Below are positions 36,830 to 47,225 of a DNA stretch of 64,000 nucleotides, in pieces. Below the pieces are notes generated by a model. It was not told the origin of the DNA. It saw only the letters and a list, made by a program, of their open reading frames with translations, and did no database searches. Both the position numbers and the translations under genes were made by a program. The first letter of the stretch is position 1. Each line of letters starts with the position of its first letter. Origin of the DNA: Gastracanthus pulcherrimus (Eukaryota; Arthropoda; Insecta; Hymenoptera; Pteromalidae); NCBI GenBank assembly GCA_949152435.1, contig OX424573.1, positions 33,841,394 to 33,905,393 of the forward strand, written 5' to 3'.

Positions 36830-37071
36830 TTGTCAATTGCTTTATGTTTTATCAAAGAGATTTCTTGCGGCTTCTCGGGAACTCGCGTGATTACACGTAA
36901 TATACAAACACGGATTACTTTTGTGAACTTGCAATTGCGCAACGTGTATATTGTGATATTGAAATCCTGCGAAGATTCTCCACCTGCCGTGCGAGTATCA
37001 CTGGCTGTGGACTCTGGAGATCGAACAGCGAGCTGTGAAGAGAAGCTTTCAAACGGCCACTGGATTTGTCT
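36830..37071 (+). other. Open exon-like segment ending at a splice donor
   Basis: About 240 bp of higher-complexity sequence stays open in one plus-strand frame (81 codons) and runs across a good 5' splice site, TCT/GTAAGT, at 37,071/37,072; the frame closes shortly after. The translated end reads SNGHWIC. I recognise no family. It could be a coding exon, an untranslated exon or chance. Confidence 0.2.
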
Positions 37072-37299
37072 GTAAGTGTATAAAAAATAAATGTACAAGA
37101 AGTTGTAAAATTCATTAATTGGTATACATATAAATACTTAAAATTTAAAGTATAAATCATAATTCATCTTTTAAGTGATTAGAGTAGGCATTGCATTATT
37201 TTTTGAACTTTATAACATATAGGATAGGACAACACAAACTGAATGAATACCACATAAAATTCATTAAACAAAAGTATTGCATCTTTATTTTAAATTATC

Positions 37300-37950
37300 A
37301 TCATTTTCCCCTCAGACTAAAACTCGCCCAATAATCATCATCAATTATTTGTCGTCGCCTGATCCATCCACACTCATTCGCCGTTATTGTTTCCGACCGC
37401 GTCCTCACACATATATATATATTCTATATTTCGCAATTACTTTGCGCAACTATATCCTATTTCGTTAAAATCTATTTCGCGCAAACGTATTCAAACCTAA
37501 ATTCAAACCCGAATCCGTTACCCATTTATTTAACTATTTAGTTCAATTAGACATCCAACTTATCTTTAGTCCTGGAGATGATGTCCGAGAGCCTCAATCC
37601 ACTAGTGAAGCCCCAGCACGCGGTCGACTCTTCTCGCTCACCGGATCTCGCCGTGACTACATTCCACGATCTGCAAGAGATGCCTCCGTCGTCGTTGCTC
37701 GTTCTCACACTCTTTATTTATACTGAATTATTCGGCGTGCATCACCGTTTTTGCATTGAAAACTGCAGCACGAAATTTGCACTCAAGGACGGAGCTGACC
37801 TTCGTAAGGTCAGGGAAATTTCACGGCCGATGATTCAACGAGATGAAGCGCGCGTGACTGCCCATAGTGGAAAAAGGGCGGGACTAGTGAGGCCGGCGTA
37901 TTTACGCACCTAGTTTCGCGGCCCCGTCTCTCCTTGTTTCTTGGAAATAG
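37300..37950. other. Intermediate-GC block, unassigned
   Basis: The segment from about 37,570 to 37,930 is clearly GC-richer than its flanks and open for 111 codons on the plus strand from the ATG at 37,578, but the protein shows no motif I know. It might be part of an old LTR or another element. I could not find matching ends. Confidence 0.25.
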
Positions 37951-38289
37951 GTTGATAAATCGTGTCAGCGGCTGATAACATGATTTACATCGTTTGATTT
38001 ATCGACCGTCACAAAGTGTATAAAAGTATTATAAGGAGTTTTCACATTGATTAATGCACAATTGTGCACTTTAGGATTTTGTTAGAGTCACGTCTGCTGC
38101 AGTAAATTTCATAATACTGTCTTCGTTAAATAAAGTGTCTAATAACGTTTTATCATTTGAATGCCGTTGCCCTGTTTCAACTATACACGTACTAGTCAGC
38201 AGCAACAATATAGAATGTATACTTTTAGTACAAAAAATGTTGATTACATTGAAATAAACTGGCATATTTTAAATATTTATGATTTTTTT

Positions 38290-38522
38290 ATGTTTTAAAA
38301 GTGGTTTGCCCCCTTAATAGAACAAGACGGCAGTTACACCGTATCAAAAACGGCTACATTAGGTTCCGCTCGATAGACACGAAAAACGGCGAAAATCAAT
38401 GTGTTACAAAAAGTACGGCGTGCAACATGAGCGAGAGGTTTTTTCCGCCCGCGTGTGAGTTTGCTGTACGAGTCGGAGGCGAGAAAGCACGAGCCGGAGG
38501 CAAGTGCATTTTGTGAGCCGTA
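38290..38522. repeat. Fragment of GTGTTACAAAAAGT dispersed repeat
   Basis: GTGTTACAAAAAGTACGGCG near 38,400, followed by CG-rich units such as GAGTCGGAGGCGAGAAAGC and CACGAGCCGGAGGCAAGTG (internal near-repeat of about 20 bp). The same opening occurs near 17,035 and 59,951. No coding capacity. Confidence 0.5.
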
Positions 38523-38882
38523 GACGAGTACTTTTCTCGCCCTTGATACACAATATAGTATTTCATGCCTCTATAATGTAAAAGAGAAAACAAAATTAGT
38601 CCTGAAAAACAGAATTTGTCTTTGGATTACTCGAAATATCGAGGACAACATACATATACACACACGCACATACGCAAACACACACATTCACGCGTACACA
38701 TATACACACACACTCACACGCACACATACACACATCCATACGCAGACGAGTAAATTTCTCGCCCTTGGTACACAATATACTATTTCGTGCCTTCATAATA
38801 TAAAAGAGAAAACAAAATGAGTCTTGAAAAATTTTGACTTTCTATTACTCGAGATATCGCGGACCACATACATACACATACA
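38523..38882 (-). repeat. 222-bp tandem duplication including HINE-like sequence
   Basis: GACGAGTACTTTTCTCGCCC at 38,523 and GACGAGTAAATTTCTCGCCC at 38,745 start two units, each continuing with a TACACAATATA motif, AAAAGAGAAAACAAAAT and a CA-rich stretch (38,650-38,735 in the first). The second unit is interrupted by the MITE at 38,885. The AAAATGAGTC and CA parts resemble the HINE-like family. Confidence 0.6.
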
Positions 38883-38884
38883 TA

Positions 38885-39037
38885 CTCTCTAAAATTGTTG
38901 GAGTGGAAATCTCACTCCAAATGCAGTGAGTAACTGTGTTTTCATGATTTTAGAATGGAATTTAACTCCAAAATCATGAAAACACAGTCACTTATTGTAC
39001 TTGGAGTGAGCTTTCCACTCCAAAATTTTAGGGAGTA
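38885..39037. mobile_element. Palindromic MITE nested in a CA tract
   Basis: CTCTCTAAAATTGTTGGAGT at the left and ACTCCAAAATTTTAGGGAG at the right are inverted ends, with CATGATTTTAGAATGG and CCAAAATCATG continuing the palindrome towards the centre. TA lies on both sides within CATACA/TATACA context. About 153 bp, no ORF. Confidence 0.7.
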
Positions 39038-39353
39038 TACACACATACACACACAAACACAAACACTATACGCACACATATACACATCTATATGGACATT
39101 TTCTAAAAATAATGTATTTTAATTACAAATATCCCAAATGTTTCGAACATGCGTTTTTGAAAACTTTTTTGTTATTATCAAAAAGCAATAACTGAAACTG
39201 TACAATATTGAACGTTCCATGGAATGCGTATAAACAAAGATATGTGTGGATACCTAAAAAACATTACTATTCATGCAAGGATGAATATTACTCTATACAT
39301 TACTTTGAAAATTACATCTGTTTGAAGGTCATATGACTTTCATCGTATGGACC

Positions 39354-39470
39354 TCGTACACATACACATACACCCAAACACATATTCGCAAGTACACACT
39401 CACATGCTTCCACGCACACACGCACATACACACATACACACGCACGCACGTACGCACGCACTCGTGCGTG
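39354..39470. repeat. CA/CGCA-rich microsatellite
   Basis: Irregular CACA/CGCA repeats, including a near-palindromic CGCACGTACGCACG. The preceding CA tract at 39,040-39,090 belongs to the HINE-like remnant. Confidence 0.75.
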
Positions 39471-40340
39471 CAAACATGTTTGAAGGCTAGTACATTTTAT
39501 ACTTCTCAAGGCATAAACCATGTTTGTAGACATACATATGTTGAGAAAACGCAACAAATATGCACCGCCAGAAAGCTCCTTTTAGAAAGCAGCATAAAGA
39601 GTACTGTATACTCCTATCTTAATTAAATTTTATCTTAAGTTCTAGTAAAGTTCGTCAAGGTCTTAACGAGACTTAAAATTTCTAAGAATATTACCGTTCT
39701 GATTTGTCAAACTTTGTCAAACTTGTATATAAAAAGTTGACTAACTTTTGTAAAATATACATTTACAAATTGTTTAATTTATATTAATTTTTTAATAGTG
39801 TCCTAATTATTATGGAAAAACTAAAATAAATAAAGAATTAGCTTTCGTAATAATCTATAAGTATAATAAAATTTAGAAACAGTATTTTACTATCCTTTAA
39901 TAAACAACTCATCTTTTCTCTTTTGCAAAGTAATTACGTCATATTATAATTATTAAGTATGATATAATCAATTATAACCTAAAAACTATCAAAATATTTT
40001 TCGAATAGATTTATAGAGAAGCTATAAGCAAATGAGTATATAGGAAACCAGATTATTATTTTATTAGCTATTTCGTAAATCTCGTGATGACCATAAATGA
40101 CCTACATACGTACAATTTCCGTGTACAATTTGAAATGCAAAGATTAATCTTTAGCTATCGATTAAATGAATTTACCTGCATATGAAGTTCAATCTTTACA
40201 GTCTCTTTCGATTCTAAAAATGTAATTCGAATGTTAAGTGAAATTCTGTATATGTAAGGTGCACGACAGAATTTTTCCCTTCAAAATTACCGTAAAAATT
40301 ATTCTAAAGTTGGGATACTCTGACTTCAGAAAAAAAATTG
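39471..40340. other. AT-rich non-coding stretch
   Basis: Nothing recognisable. Confidence 0.45.
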
Positions 40341-40341
40341 C

Positions 40342-40464
40342 CCTGATGAAAGGTAAAATTTACGTTATTGAACGTTACAAATTGTCTTGATTTACGGTAA
40401 AATTTACTGTATTGAATGGTAAAAGTTATAATGAATAATGTTAATGTTTATCGTACATCAGGGT
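40342..40464. mobile_element. Small TIR element, about 120 bp
   Basis: AATTGCCCTGATG near 40,345 and CATCAGGGTAATT near 40,458 are inverted ends around an AT-rich interior with repeated GGTAAAATTTAC units. Confidence 0.45.
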
Positions 40465-40619
40465 AATTATTCTTTCCCTAAAAACAGAATATAAAAACCC
40501 GCTATTTGTTGTAAGCTATTGAAAAGAAAGTAAAGAATTTTGCATCATTAAATTTACCATTATAACACTAACAAACATATTTCGAATAACACAATTCACT
40601 TAAAAATATCGTTAGCTCC

Positions 40620-40920
40620 TGGTTCTCCCGACGACCGACGAAAATGATCTACTAAAAAAACAAAGACATACAGTCCAATAGGAGCTTGATCGTCGAAGCT
40701 TCGCGTAAAAACAGTCGGTAAAAAAGTCGCAGGTGAATACCACCTAGGGGGCCATTCGTGCGAGTAAACCGTGTCGACTCATTCGCGAATACGGAGTCGC
40801 TCGACGGCAATGCGTTTGATTGCACGCGGAGCCTTTGAGCTTTCCGAATTCCGATCGTGAAATTGCGGAAGCGCTGCAATCGCGAGCTCGGCATATGGCA
40901 TAGAAGTTAGCCGCGCACAG
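40620..40920. promoter_or_regulatory. CG-rich island, 300 bp
   Basis: Sharp-edged CG-rich block in AT-rich DNA, ending at a TA tract. The minus strand is open for about 80 codons, but the peptide has no recognisable domain. It could be an enhancer, a short exon or the end of an element. Confidence 0.3.
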
Positions 40921-40925
40921 TGAAA

Positions 40926-40927
<2 letters not shown>

Positions 40928-40963
<36 letters not shown>

Positions 40964-41000
40964 TGTGTGTGTGTGTATATGCGCATGTATGTGTGTGTGG
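40928..41000. repeat. Compound (TA)n-(TG)n microsatellite
   Basis: A TA run at about 40,928-40,960 passes into TG-rich sequence. AATAAGCCCTAAAAA about 20 bases after it resembles the HINE-like family next to its microsatellite. Confidence 0.8.
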
Positions 41001-41734
41001 ATAGATATTTGCGAAAATCGAATAAGCCCTAAAAAAATTCTTAAAAATTAATTTTTTTACGTACTATTTGTGGCCAATGGCTACTTTCTTTTATTTTCTT
41101 GGATAAACTTTTCCTACTGTTCTTATTCGAAACAGATTGCCCACGAGGAGGGTAAATTTATTTGAACACAATTTTACTTTTAACATTTTATTTAAACAAG
41201 AGACTAAAGAAACTCCTGTGTTTCTTTATTTTAGTTAAAAATAGTTCAATATACTGCAATAAAAAAATATGCGTTATGTAAATGCCTTAATTACTGTCAA
41301 TAAATATGCAAATAGCCGATTAATTGTAAGGTTAAGACAGATTAACCGCTGTGTAGTGTAGATGATATTCGCCCCATCTATCTAAAACACTCCGTGTAGA
41401 AACGGCAGTATATTTGAGCTAGACACAAATACTAGAAGTTACGGAGAAAATTAGACTAAATTATGACCATCTTAACCGAATCAGAACGACGAATGTACAA
41501 ATTACATTTACTGAGTAGTTTCTCGTACAGCGTCCGTCAGGTTTTTGCATGAAACCAATCTATTTGTTTTTGTGTTTTGGCACCTAGAAGGCGTGAGTGT
41601 GAGATAACACATTACCACTCAATCATCTCTTACTCGCACTGAGTCTTGCGGTGTGCAATATTGTACAATATATGCTACTTCTATTGGGAACAATTGTTCT
41701 ACCCTGCGTCTTTTGACAAAATATTTGATAAGTA
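41001..41734. other. AT-rich non-coding stretch
   Basis: Nothing recognisable. Confidence 0.45.
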
Positions 41735-43541
41735 CACTGAAAAAAAAATTGCTTGATTTAAGTAAATTTGTCATCTTGAAACCCATTTACTTGATTTAAG
41801 TAAATGTTTACTAGAAACTAAACTGTTATTAACTAAACTGTTTTCGGTTCAAAATAATAATTATTTCGTTTCAAGTAAATTTTATCTTAACGAAAATTGG
41901 TTGTGATTAAATAAAAAATTCCTTGAATTAAATTACGTTCTCTTAAATATATAAACTGATTTTCTTCAATTAAGATAATGCAATTTCTCAAAAGTAGAGG
42001 CTAATTTTAAATAAACAATTTCTTAAATATAAAACTCGATCATCTTGGACAAAAAAATATTTACTTCTATCTAAAACACGTTTAATTAAAATTGATATGT
42101 TAAAAAGAAAATAATAGTTACTTTAAACCAAGAAATGTTTATTTTGAACAAAAATATATTTGCTTCTTCAAAAAAGTTTTTTAACAAAATTTATGATAAA
42201 AGCTAAAAAAGTCTAAGCAAATACCTATTTACTCAGAAAAAGATTAAATTTTTTCAAACATAAAAAGTTAGATGTTTAAGTTTAAGATAATAAAACTATT
42301 AATTATTTATTTAATTTAAGAATATGGGTGATTTAAATCAAAATAATTCTTTTTTAAACTGAACTAAATGTTTCTTTACATTTATAAGAAAATATTTACT
42401 GTGAAGTAGCGAATAATTTAGGAGGTTCATCTGGTACATAGCTGGTCAAAATTAATGTGCTATTATTAATTTTTTTTGCGAAGTATACTTCATTTAAGCT
42501 TTTATATAAATAAATGTATAAGAAATTACGATTATACATACAATTCAAGCATTTATATCCATCTTATTTATGTATAAAAAGTTTAATACAAACACTGATT
42601 TCAATTAATTTATTTTCACATTCAAAAGCATTTAAAGCATATTCTTAAGCTCAATAAATGTTCGTCAAATATTTGTCTTATAATACAAAAATTTTCAAGA
42701 AAAACTCTTCCTCTAGTTCTTTGAAATATGCAAATGAAAACGATAAAAGTGCGATTTCTCATAAGACTCCACGCTAAATGTCTGAAAATAAAAATATTAA
42801 TATCTCGCTTCTAAGGTATACTTATCTTCCGCAAATTTAACTGAATTATTTTAGGAACTATATCTATCGGTATACCACTCATTAAAATCGATTCATTAAT
42901 TGCTTAACTAAATGAACCTCCATAATCTATGATAAGAGAATATTTTCTTTAATTTAATATGTGATTTGTTCAATTACATAGACGACAATAATACAATATT
43001 TATTTGATTGAAGAATATGGATGATTTAATTCAAAATAATCCCTTTTTCTTAAATAAATGAAATGATTCTTTACATTATGTAAGAAAATATTAACTTGAA
43101 AATAGCAAACTATTAATTTGTAATAAGAAAAAATGTTCTTTAATTTAATAAGTTGTAAGTATAATAATTTGTTTAATTACATGGACGTTACGTTATTTAG
43201 ACATAAATAGTTAAAAAACATTTTCAGATCATTTATGACACTTTTATAAACAAAATAAATATACCTAAGATTTAGATAATAGATTATCTGTTATTTTTAT
43301 CTATTATTTCAGATAATTATTTTGCCCATGATATCCTGTAGGACAACGATTTCCATAACGTTTAATTCTTTAATTTGCATAGAGAATATAAAACACTGAT
43401 ACTATTAGATAAATGTAACTGCTTGCTGCAAAATTTAAAACAGCGTCGCTATATTGATAAATCAATATACATGATGAAAGGCGATGCGCACCTTGAATTT
43501 CTCCTCATAAATTCTAAATAAAAATATTTTTTTACTCAGTG
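41735..43541. mobile_element. AT-rich non-autonomous DNA element with CACTGA ends
   Basis: CACTGAAAAAAAAATTGC at 41,735 and ATATTTTTTTACTCAGTG ending 43,541 are inverted termini bounding 1,807 bp with no ORF. The interior is very AT-rich and contains a diverged direct duplication (about 42,300-42,420 and 42,995-43,110) sharing AAGAATATGGxTGATTTAA and TAAGAAAATATTAACT-like segments. The superfamily is uncertain. Confidence 0.5.
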
Positions 43542-43679
43542 TGCATAAACTTCGTATATAAAGTGCAAATTTCGGTGCGTAAAGTCAACTTTTTCGCACA
43601 CGTGTAAGCAAAGTATTAAAGTGTGTGTAACGTGAAAAACTGTGTATAAAGTAATTATTGTAAAATTATGAAATAATTA

Positions 43680-43965
43680 GACAATTTTGAAAAATTTGAA
43701 AAATACGGATAAATTTGAAAAATTTTGAAAAAGACAGAAAATTTAGAACAATTTGGAAAATTTGGAAAAATGTGGAAAATTTTGGAAAATTTGGAAAATT
43801 TGGAAAAATTTGGAAAATTTGGAAAATTTGGAAAAATTTGGAAAAATTTGGAAAATTTGGAAAAATTTGGATAATTTTGAAAAAATTAGAAAACTTGGAG
43901 TAAAATGGGGAAATTTTAGAAAAATTTTAAATTTAAATTACTTTGAAAAAGTGTGGAAGAATTAG
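43680..43965. repeat. GGAAAATTT minisatellite
   Basis: Tandem GGAAAATTT/GGAAAAATTT units over about 280 bp. The Lys-Ile-Trp-Lys-type peptides on the plus strand are an artefact of the repeat. Confidence 0.9.
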
Positions 43966-44036
43966 TAAATTTTTTTTAATTGTAATTATTATACAATTTT
44001 TTTATTTTTTTTAATGGATTTATAAGTATATTTTTT

Positions 44037-44145
44037 TTGGGGGAGGGGGCTGCGCTCCCCAACCCCCCGGCGGGGGCTCTGTCCCTGGACCCCGCTATGC
44101 GCCCCTACCTCCCGCCCTGCGCCCCTTCCTGCTTCCCTTCCTTTA
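44037..44145. repeat. Isolated G/C-rich quasi-palindromic block
   Basis: About 110 bp composed almost only of G and C runs (GGGGGCTGCGCTCCCC, AACCCCCCGGCGGGGG, then pyrimidine-rich CCCCTACCTCCCGCCC) within very AT-rich DNA. It can fold as a hairpin. No function recognised. Confidence 0.7.
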
Positions 44146-44179
44146 TTTTTTCTACCATTATGTCGGGAAATTTGTGACG

Positions 44180-44400
44180 CAATGTCCGCCGGCGAACAGA
44201 TTTTAACGAAACGTTTAATTACGGTTACCTATTTGATACCTTATCGCGAATTGTACGCACACTGTATCAATAAATATTGCATGTAACTCGTGCGTAACTT
44301 TTTCACCTCGGGCTCGTCAAACAGCTCCCGTGCGAGAAAGTTCACTTTACGCACTAATTGCATAAACTACTATTTTGCAACACACTCATGAAATAGGCCT
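44180..44400. repeat. Dispersed repeat with GTGCGTAA motifs
   Basis: ACTCGTGCGTAACTTTTTC near 44,287, CGTGCGAGAAAGTTCAC and TACGCACTAATTGC near 44,348 belong to a family also seen at 60.1 and 63.5-63.8 kb. Non-coding. Confidence 0.5.
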
Positions 44401-44570
44401 TTTTAATATCTGTAAACCAGATGGAAATAACGCATTTCGAGCGTGCCTAATTAAAGTAGTGAAAAGAGACACGACTCAAAATTCACGATATCTCAACTCA
44501 CCCAATTTTTTTAAGAATACTCGAACTGGTAATTCACCGTATTATAGTTATTAAAGTTTCATTCACTTAA

Positions 44571-45225
44571 GGTGGTCCTATAGAAAATTTTGAAAAATTT
44601 GCCAGTTACATTTTTTTAATTGGGAGTTATATTTATTATCTAAAAAGAAAGTTTTTTGTAAATTTTCATAATTTTTTAGATAGTATATTCATAGTTATGT
44701 AGAAAAAACTAGCAATTTCCAATGAAAAATGATATTTTTTCGAAACTGTCCTTGCGCATGGGAATGCAAGTATAGTATTTGAAAAAAATATGTAATTTCT
44801 AACACCTGTACCGTACATAACTGTGAACTCTAAATTTTTAAAAACATAATTAGAAAGACAAATAAAATTATATTGAATTTTTATTGTAAAAATAACCTAA
44901 AAAGACCATATTTTTAACTCTATTCATGGGCAACACTTTCTTAATAATTTATCTTCTGACAAATCGAAGTTCATGATTGTAATGTGAATTAGTTAAATGA
45001 GATATCCTTAAAGTTTCAGATTGATTCATTGTAATCCTATACGCATAAGATTTGCTGAACATTTGAAAACCATAAATGAAGAAAACCTCAATTTTGTAAA
45101 AATAAGAAATAATTTTCTCATAATGAGAACGTCCTCCTTTTTCAAAATCGGTTAAAAATGTTCAAGTATCAGAAAATTAAATAAAGAAAATTGATTTTTT
45201 CGTCAAATTTTACTATAGGACCACC
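44571..45225. mobile_element. TIR element flanked by TTAA, 655 bp
   Basis: GGTGGTCCTATAG at 44,571 and CTATAGGACCACC ending 45,225 are perfect inverted ends, each flanked by TTAA (44,567-44,570 and 45,226-45,229). The TTAA target fits piggyBac-like elements, though TTAA could also be part of the TIR. The interior is AT-rich without an ORF. Confidence 0.7.
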
Positions 45226-45447
45226 TTAAGAGCAGAATGACTAATAGTGGTTTTCTATCTCACAGCTGATTTTATATTAAACAAACTTGTCGACAGTCTC
45301 GAGTAAGCACTCGAAGCGACAAGACGTGTTTACATTTAGACCGAGGCATTGACCGCGAGTTTAAGTGCGAATATTCCTAATCGAACGGATCGGCCTCGCC
45401 GGTTTGGCTCTCAATAAGTGATCTGTGCAGTTTAGTACACAGAAAAA

Positions 45448-46847
45448 ATGGCATTTCAAGGAGGAGTATCTTCCCTTGAAGCACCATCAACCCAAAATCA
45501 CAGATCCCAAAGCCAGAGGAAAAGCTATGCCACAGTAACATCGGCCGACTGCTTCCCGAACGACGGCCAAGCAACGGTAATTGACGCTATTAACGGATTT
45601 GCAGTCGACGACTACGTAAGTGAACTGTTGAAAATAACAAACCGTGAAAACATTAAAGCCATATCGAAAATATCGAATAACCGCATCTGCGTCTACTTTG
45701 ATTCGAAGACAATAGCCGATGACCTTATTAAACAACATAAAACTATTACTTTAAGACAGAAAACTCTACCCTTTCGACCACTAATATCTAGAGCGAAAAG
45801 AATCATACTCTCGAATGTTAGGCATTCAATTCCTCATGAACTTTTACAAAAAACATTATTGGCTTATCAAGTGAAAGTGGAATCCAAAGTATCTTTCGTC
45901 AGAGCAGGGGTTTCTATCCCAGGATGCGCGCATATTGTAAGCTTTCGCAGGTAAGTATCTGTACACCCTGAACACACTATAAACATTCCAGACTCGTTCC
46001 AGGTAGGTACCTTAATACAAAATTCGGAATATTTGCCTCGGCCGACTCTATGAAATGTTTCCTCTGCAAAGAGACAGGCCACGTAGCCAAACAATGTCCT
46101 CTGAATGTAAATAATCACAGCAGTCAACTCGACCAATTCGAGGCCCCCATCATTCCTACAGAGACGAACTGCACAACCGAATACCCGCTAATACCAGACT
46201 ATATCGGAAATCTAAACAATAAATCTAACAAGATAGTTGATAATAACTCTACTCTACCCAACCAAAACTTTACACTGCCTCAGGATCTTTCAAAAGTGTC
46301 TCAAAATAGAGAAAAACAAATTCAAGAAAAAGTCACAAGTTTTAAAAGACCGATGTCCTCGTCATTATCGCTATCCCTAACTAACTCTAAAAAACTCTCA
46401 GATTCAGAAACTAGCTTAGAGTTACTCTCAGATCTAAACAATGCTACAAAACAAGTTATTATTCCACTAAAACCCATTCCCACCAAAAAAATATCAACAA
46501 AAAAAATTAAACCTAACGAGCCCCAACCGCAAAACACAAGTTTGGAAGAAAATCTCACATTAATCAAACAACTCTTAGACAACCCTACTTCAACTTTCCT
46601 TTTAGATTTCCTTCAATTTAAAAGTTTTCTTGACAAAGCATTTATTAACCCCTTCGATACTGAAACTGCAAAAGAATATTCGTCAAAAACATCGGAAATA
46701 GCTGAAATGATGAGAATAATCTACCTCAATCTAACTACCAGAACACTAAAATCGAAATGTACTAAAATTATAAAAAAAATAGAATCAACTTCCGCAGACA
46801 ACGAACACGAAACTCCTGAACTTGAACTATCCCCCACAGAAACATAA
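45448..46847 (+). pseudogene. Gag-like ORF1 of a non-LTR retrotransposon, disabled
   Basis: The ATG at 45,448 starts 168 codons typical of insect non-LTR ORF1 nucleic-acid-binding proteins: a Ser/Gln-rich start, then ISKISNNRICVYF and RAKRIILSNV, ending in SFRR at a TAA (45,952-45,954). In the next frame, 46,050-46,847 (265 codons) continues the same protein with a CCHC zinc knuckle, CFLCKETGHVAKQC (C-x2-C-x4-H-x4-C), then a Ser/Lys-rich linker and a conserved-looking C-terminal part ending at 46,847. In-frame similarity to the family persists between the stop and about 45,995, so the break is one nonsense codon plus one frameshift near 46,000, not a missing segment. No ORF2 with endonuclease and reverse transcriptase follows. 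A perfect splice donor CAG/GTAAGT coincides with the stop (see findings). Family membership is from remembered motifs. Confidence 0.7.
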
Positions 46848-47225
46848 CCAAATATATTCGTGTTTCATAATTGGTGCACAAAAATCGTGCTCATAGTCAG
46901 AATTTATGAAACAGTCCAAATCGGTGTTCGAAATCCGCGGACCTTCTACTTTCTGCACCGTTTTATGGAGCACGTATAGACAGAAACTTAAAATATAATT
47001 TTAAACAGTTTTTATTACTTTTATAACGCCAAAACGTTTGCAGCTATTCATTTGTGTTTCTTGTGTTTTTAACCTATTGTATAAGTATAAATATGTACAT
47101 ATAAATACAATTTTTAAGCAAAAATGAAAACCTAACCTACAAATTAAACAGACATAAACAAAGTACGTTAATCTTTAAGAATTTATTTTCATATTTATTA
47201 CAGATACTTATTACGATTTTGAAGA
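46848..47225. other. Non-coding stretch after ORF1
   Basis: Nothing recognisable. ORF2 of a non-LTR element would be expected here and is absent. Confidence 0.5.

Noticed and set aside
43715..43965. Lys-Ile-Trp-rich repeated peptides
   Set aside because: Translation of a 9-10-bp minisatellite in two frames.
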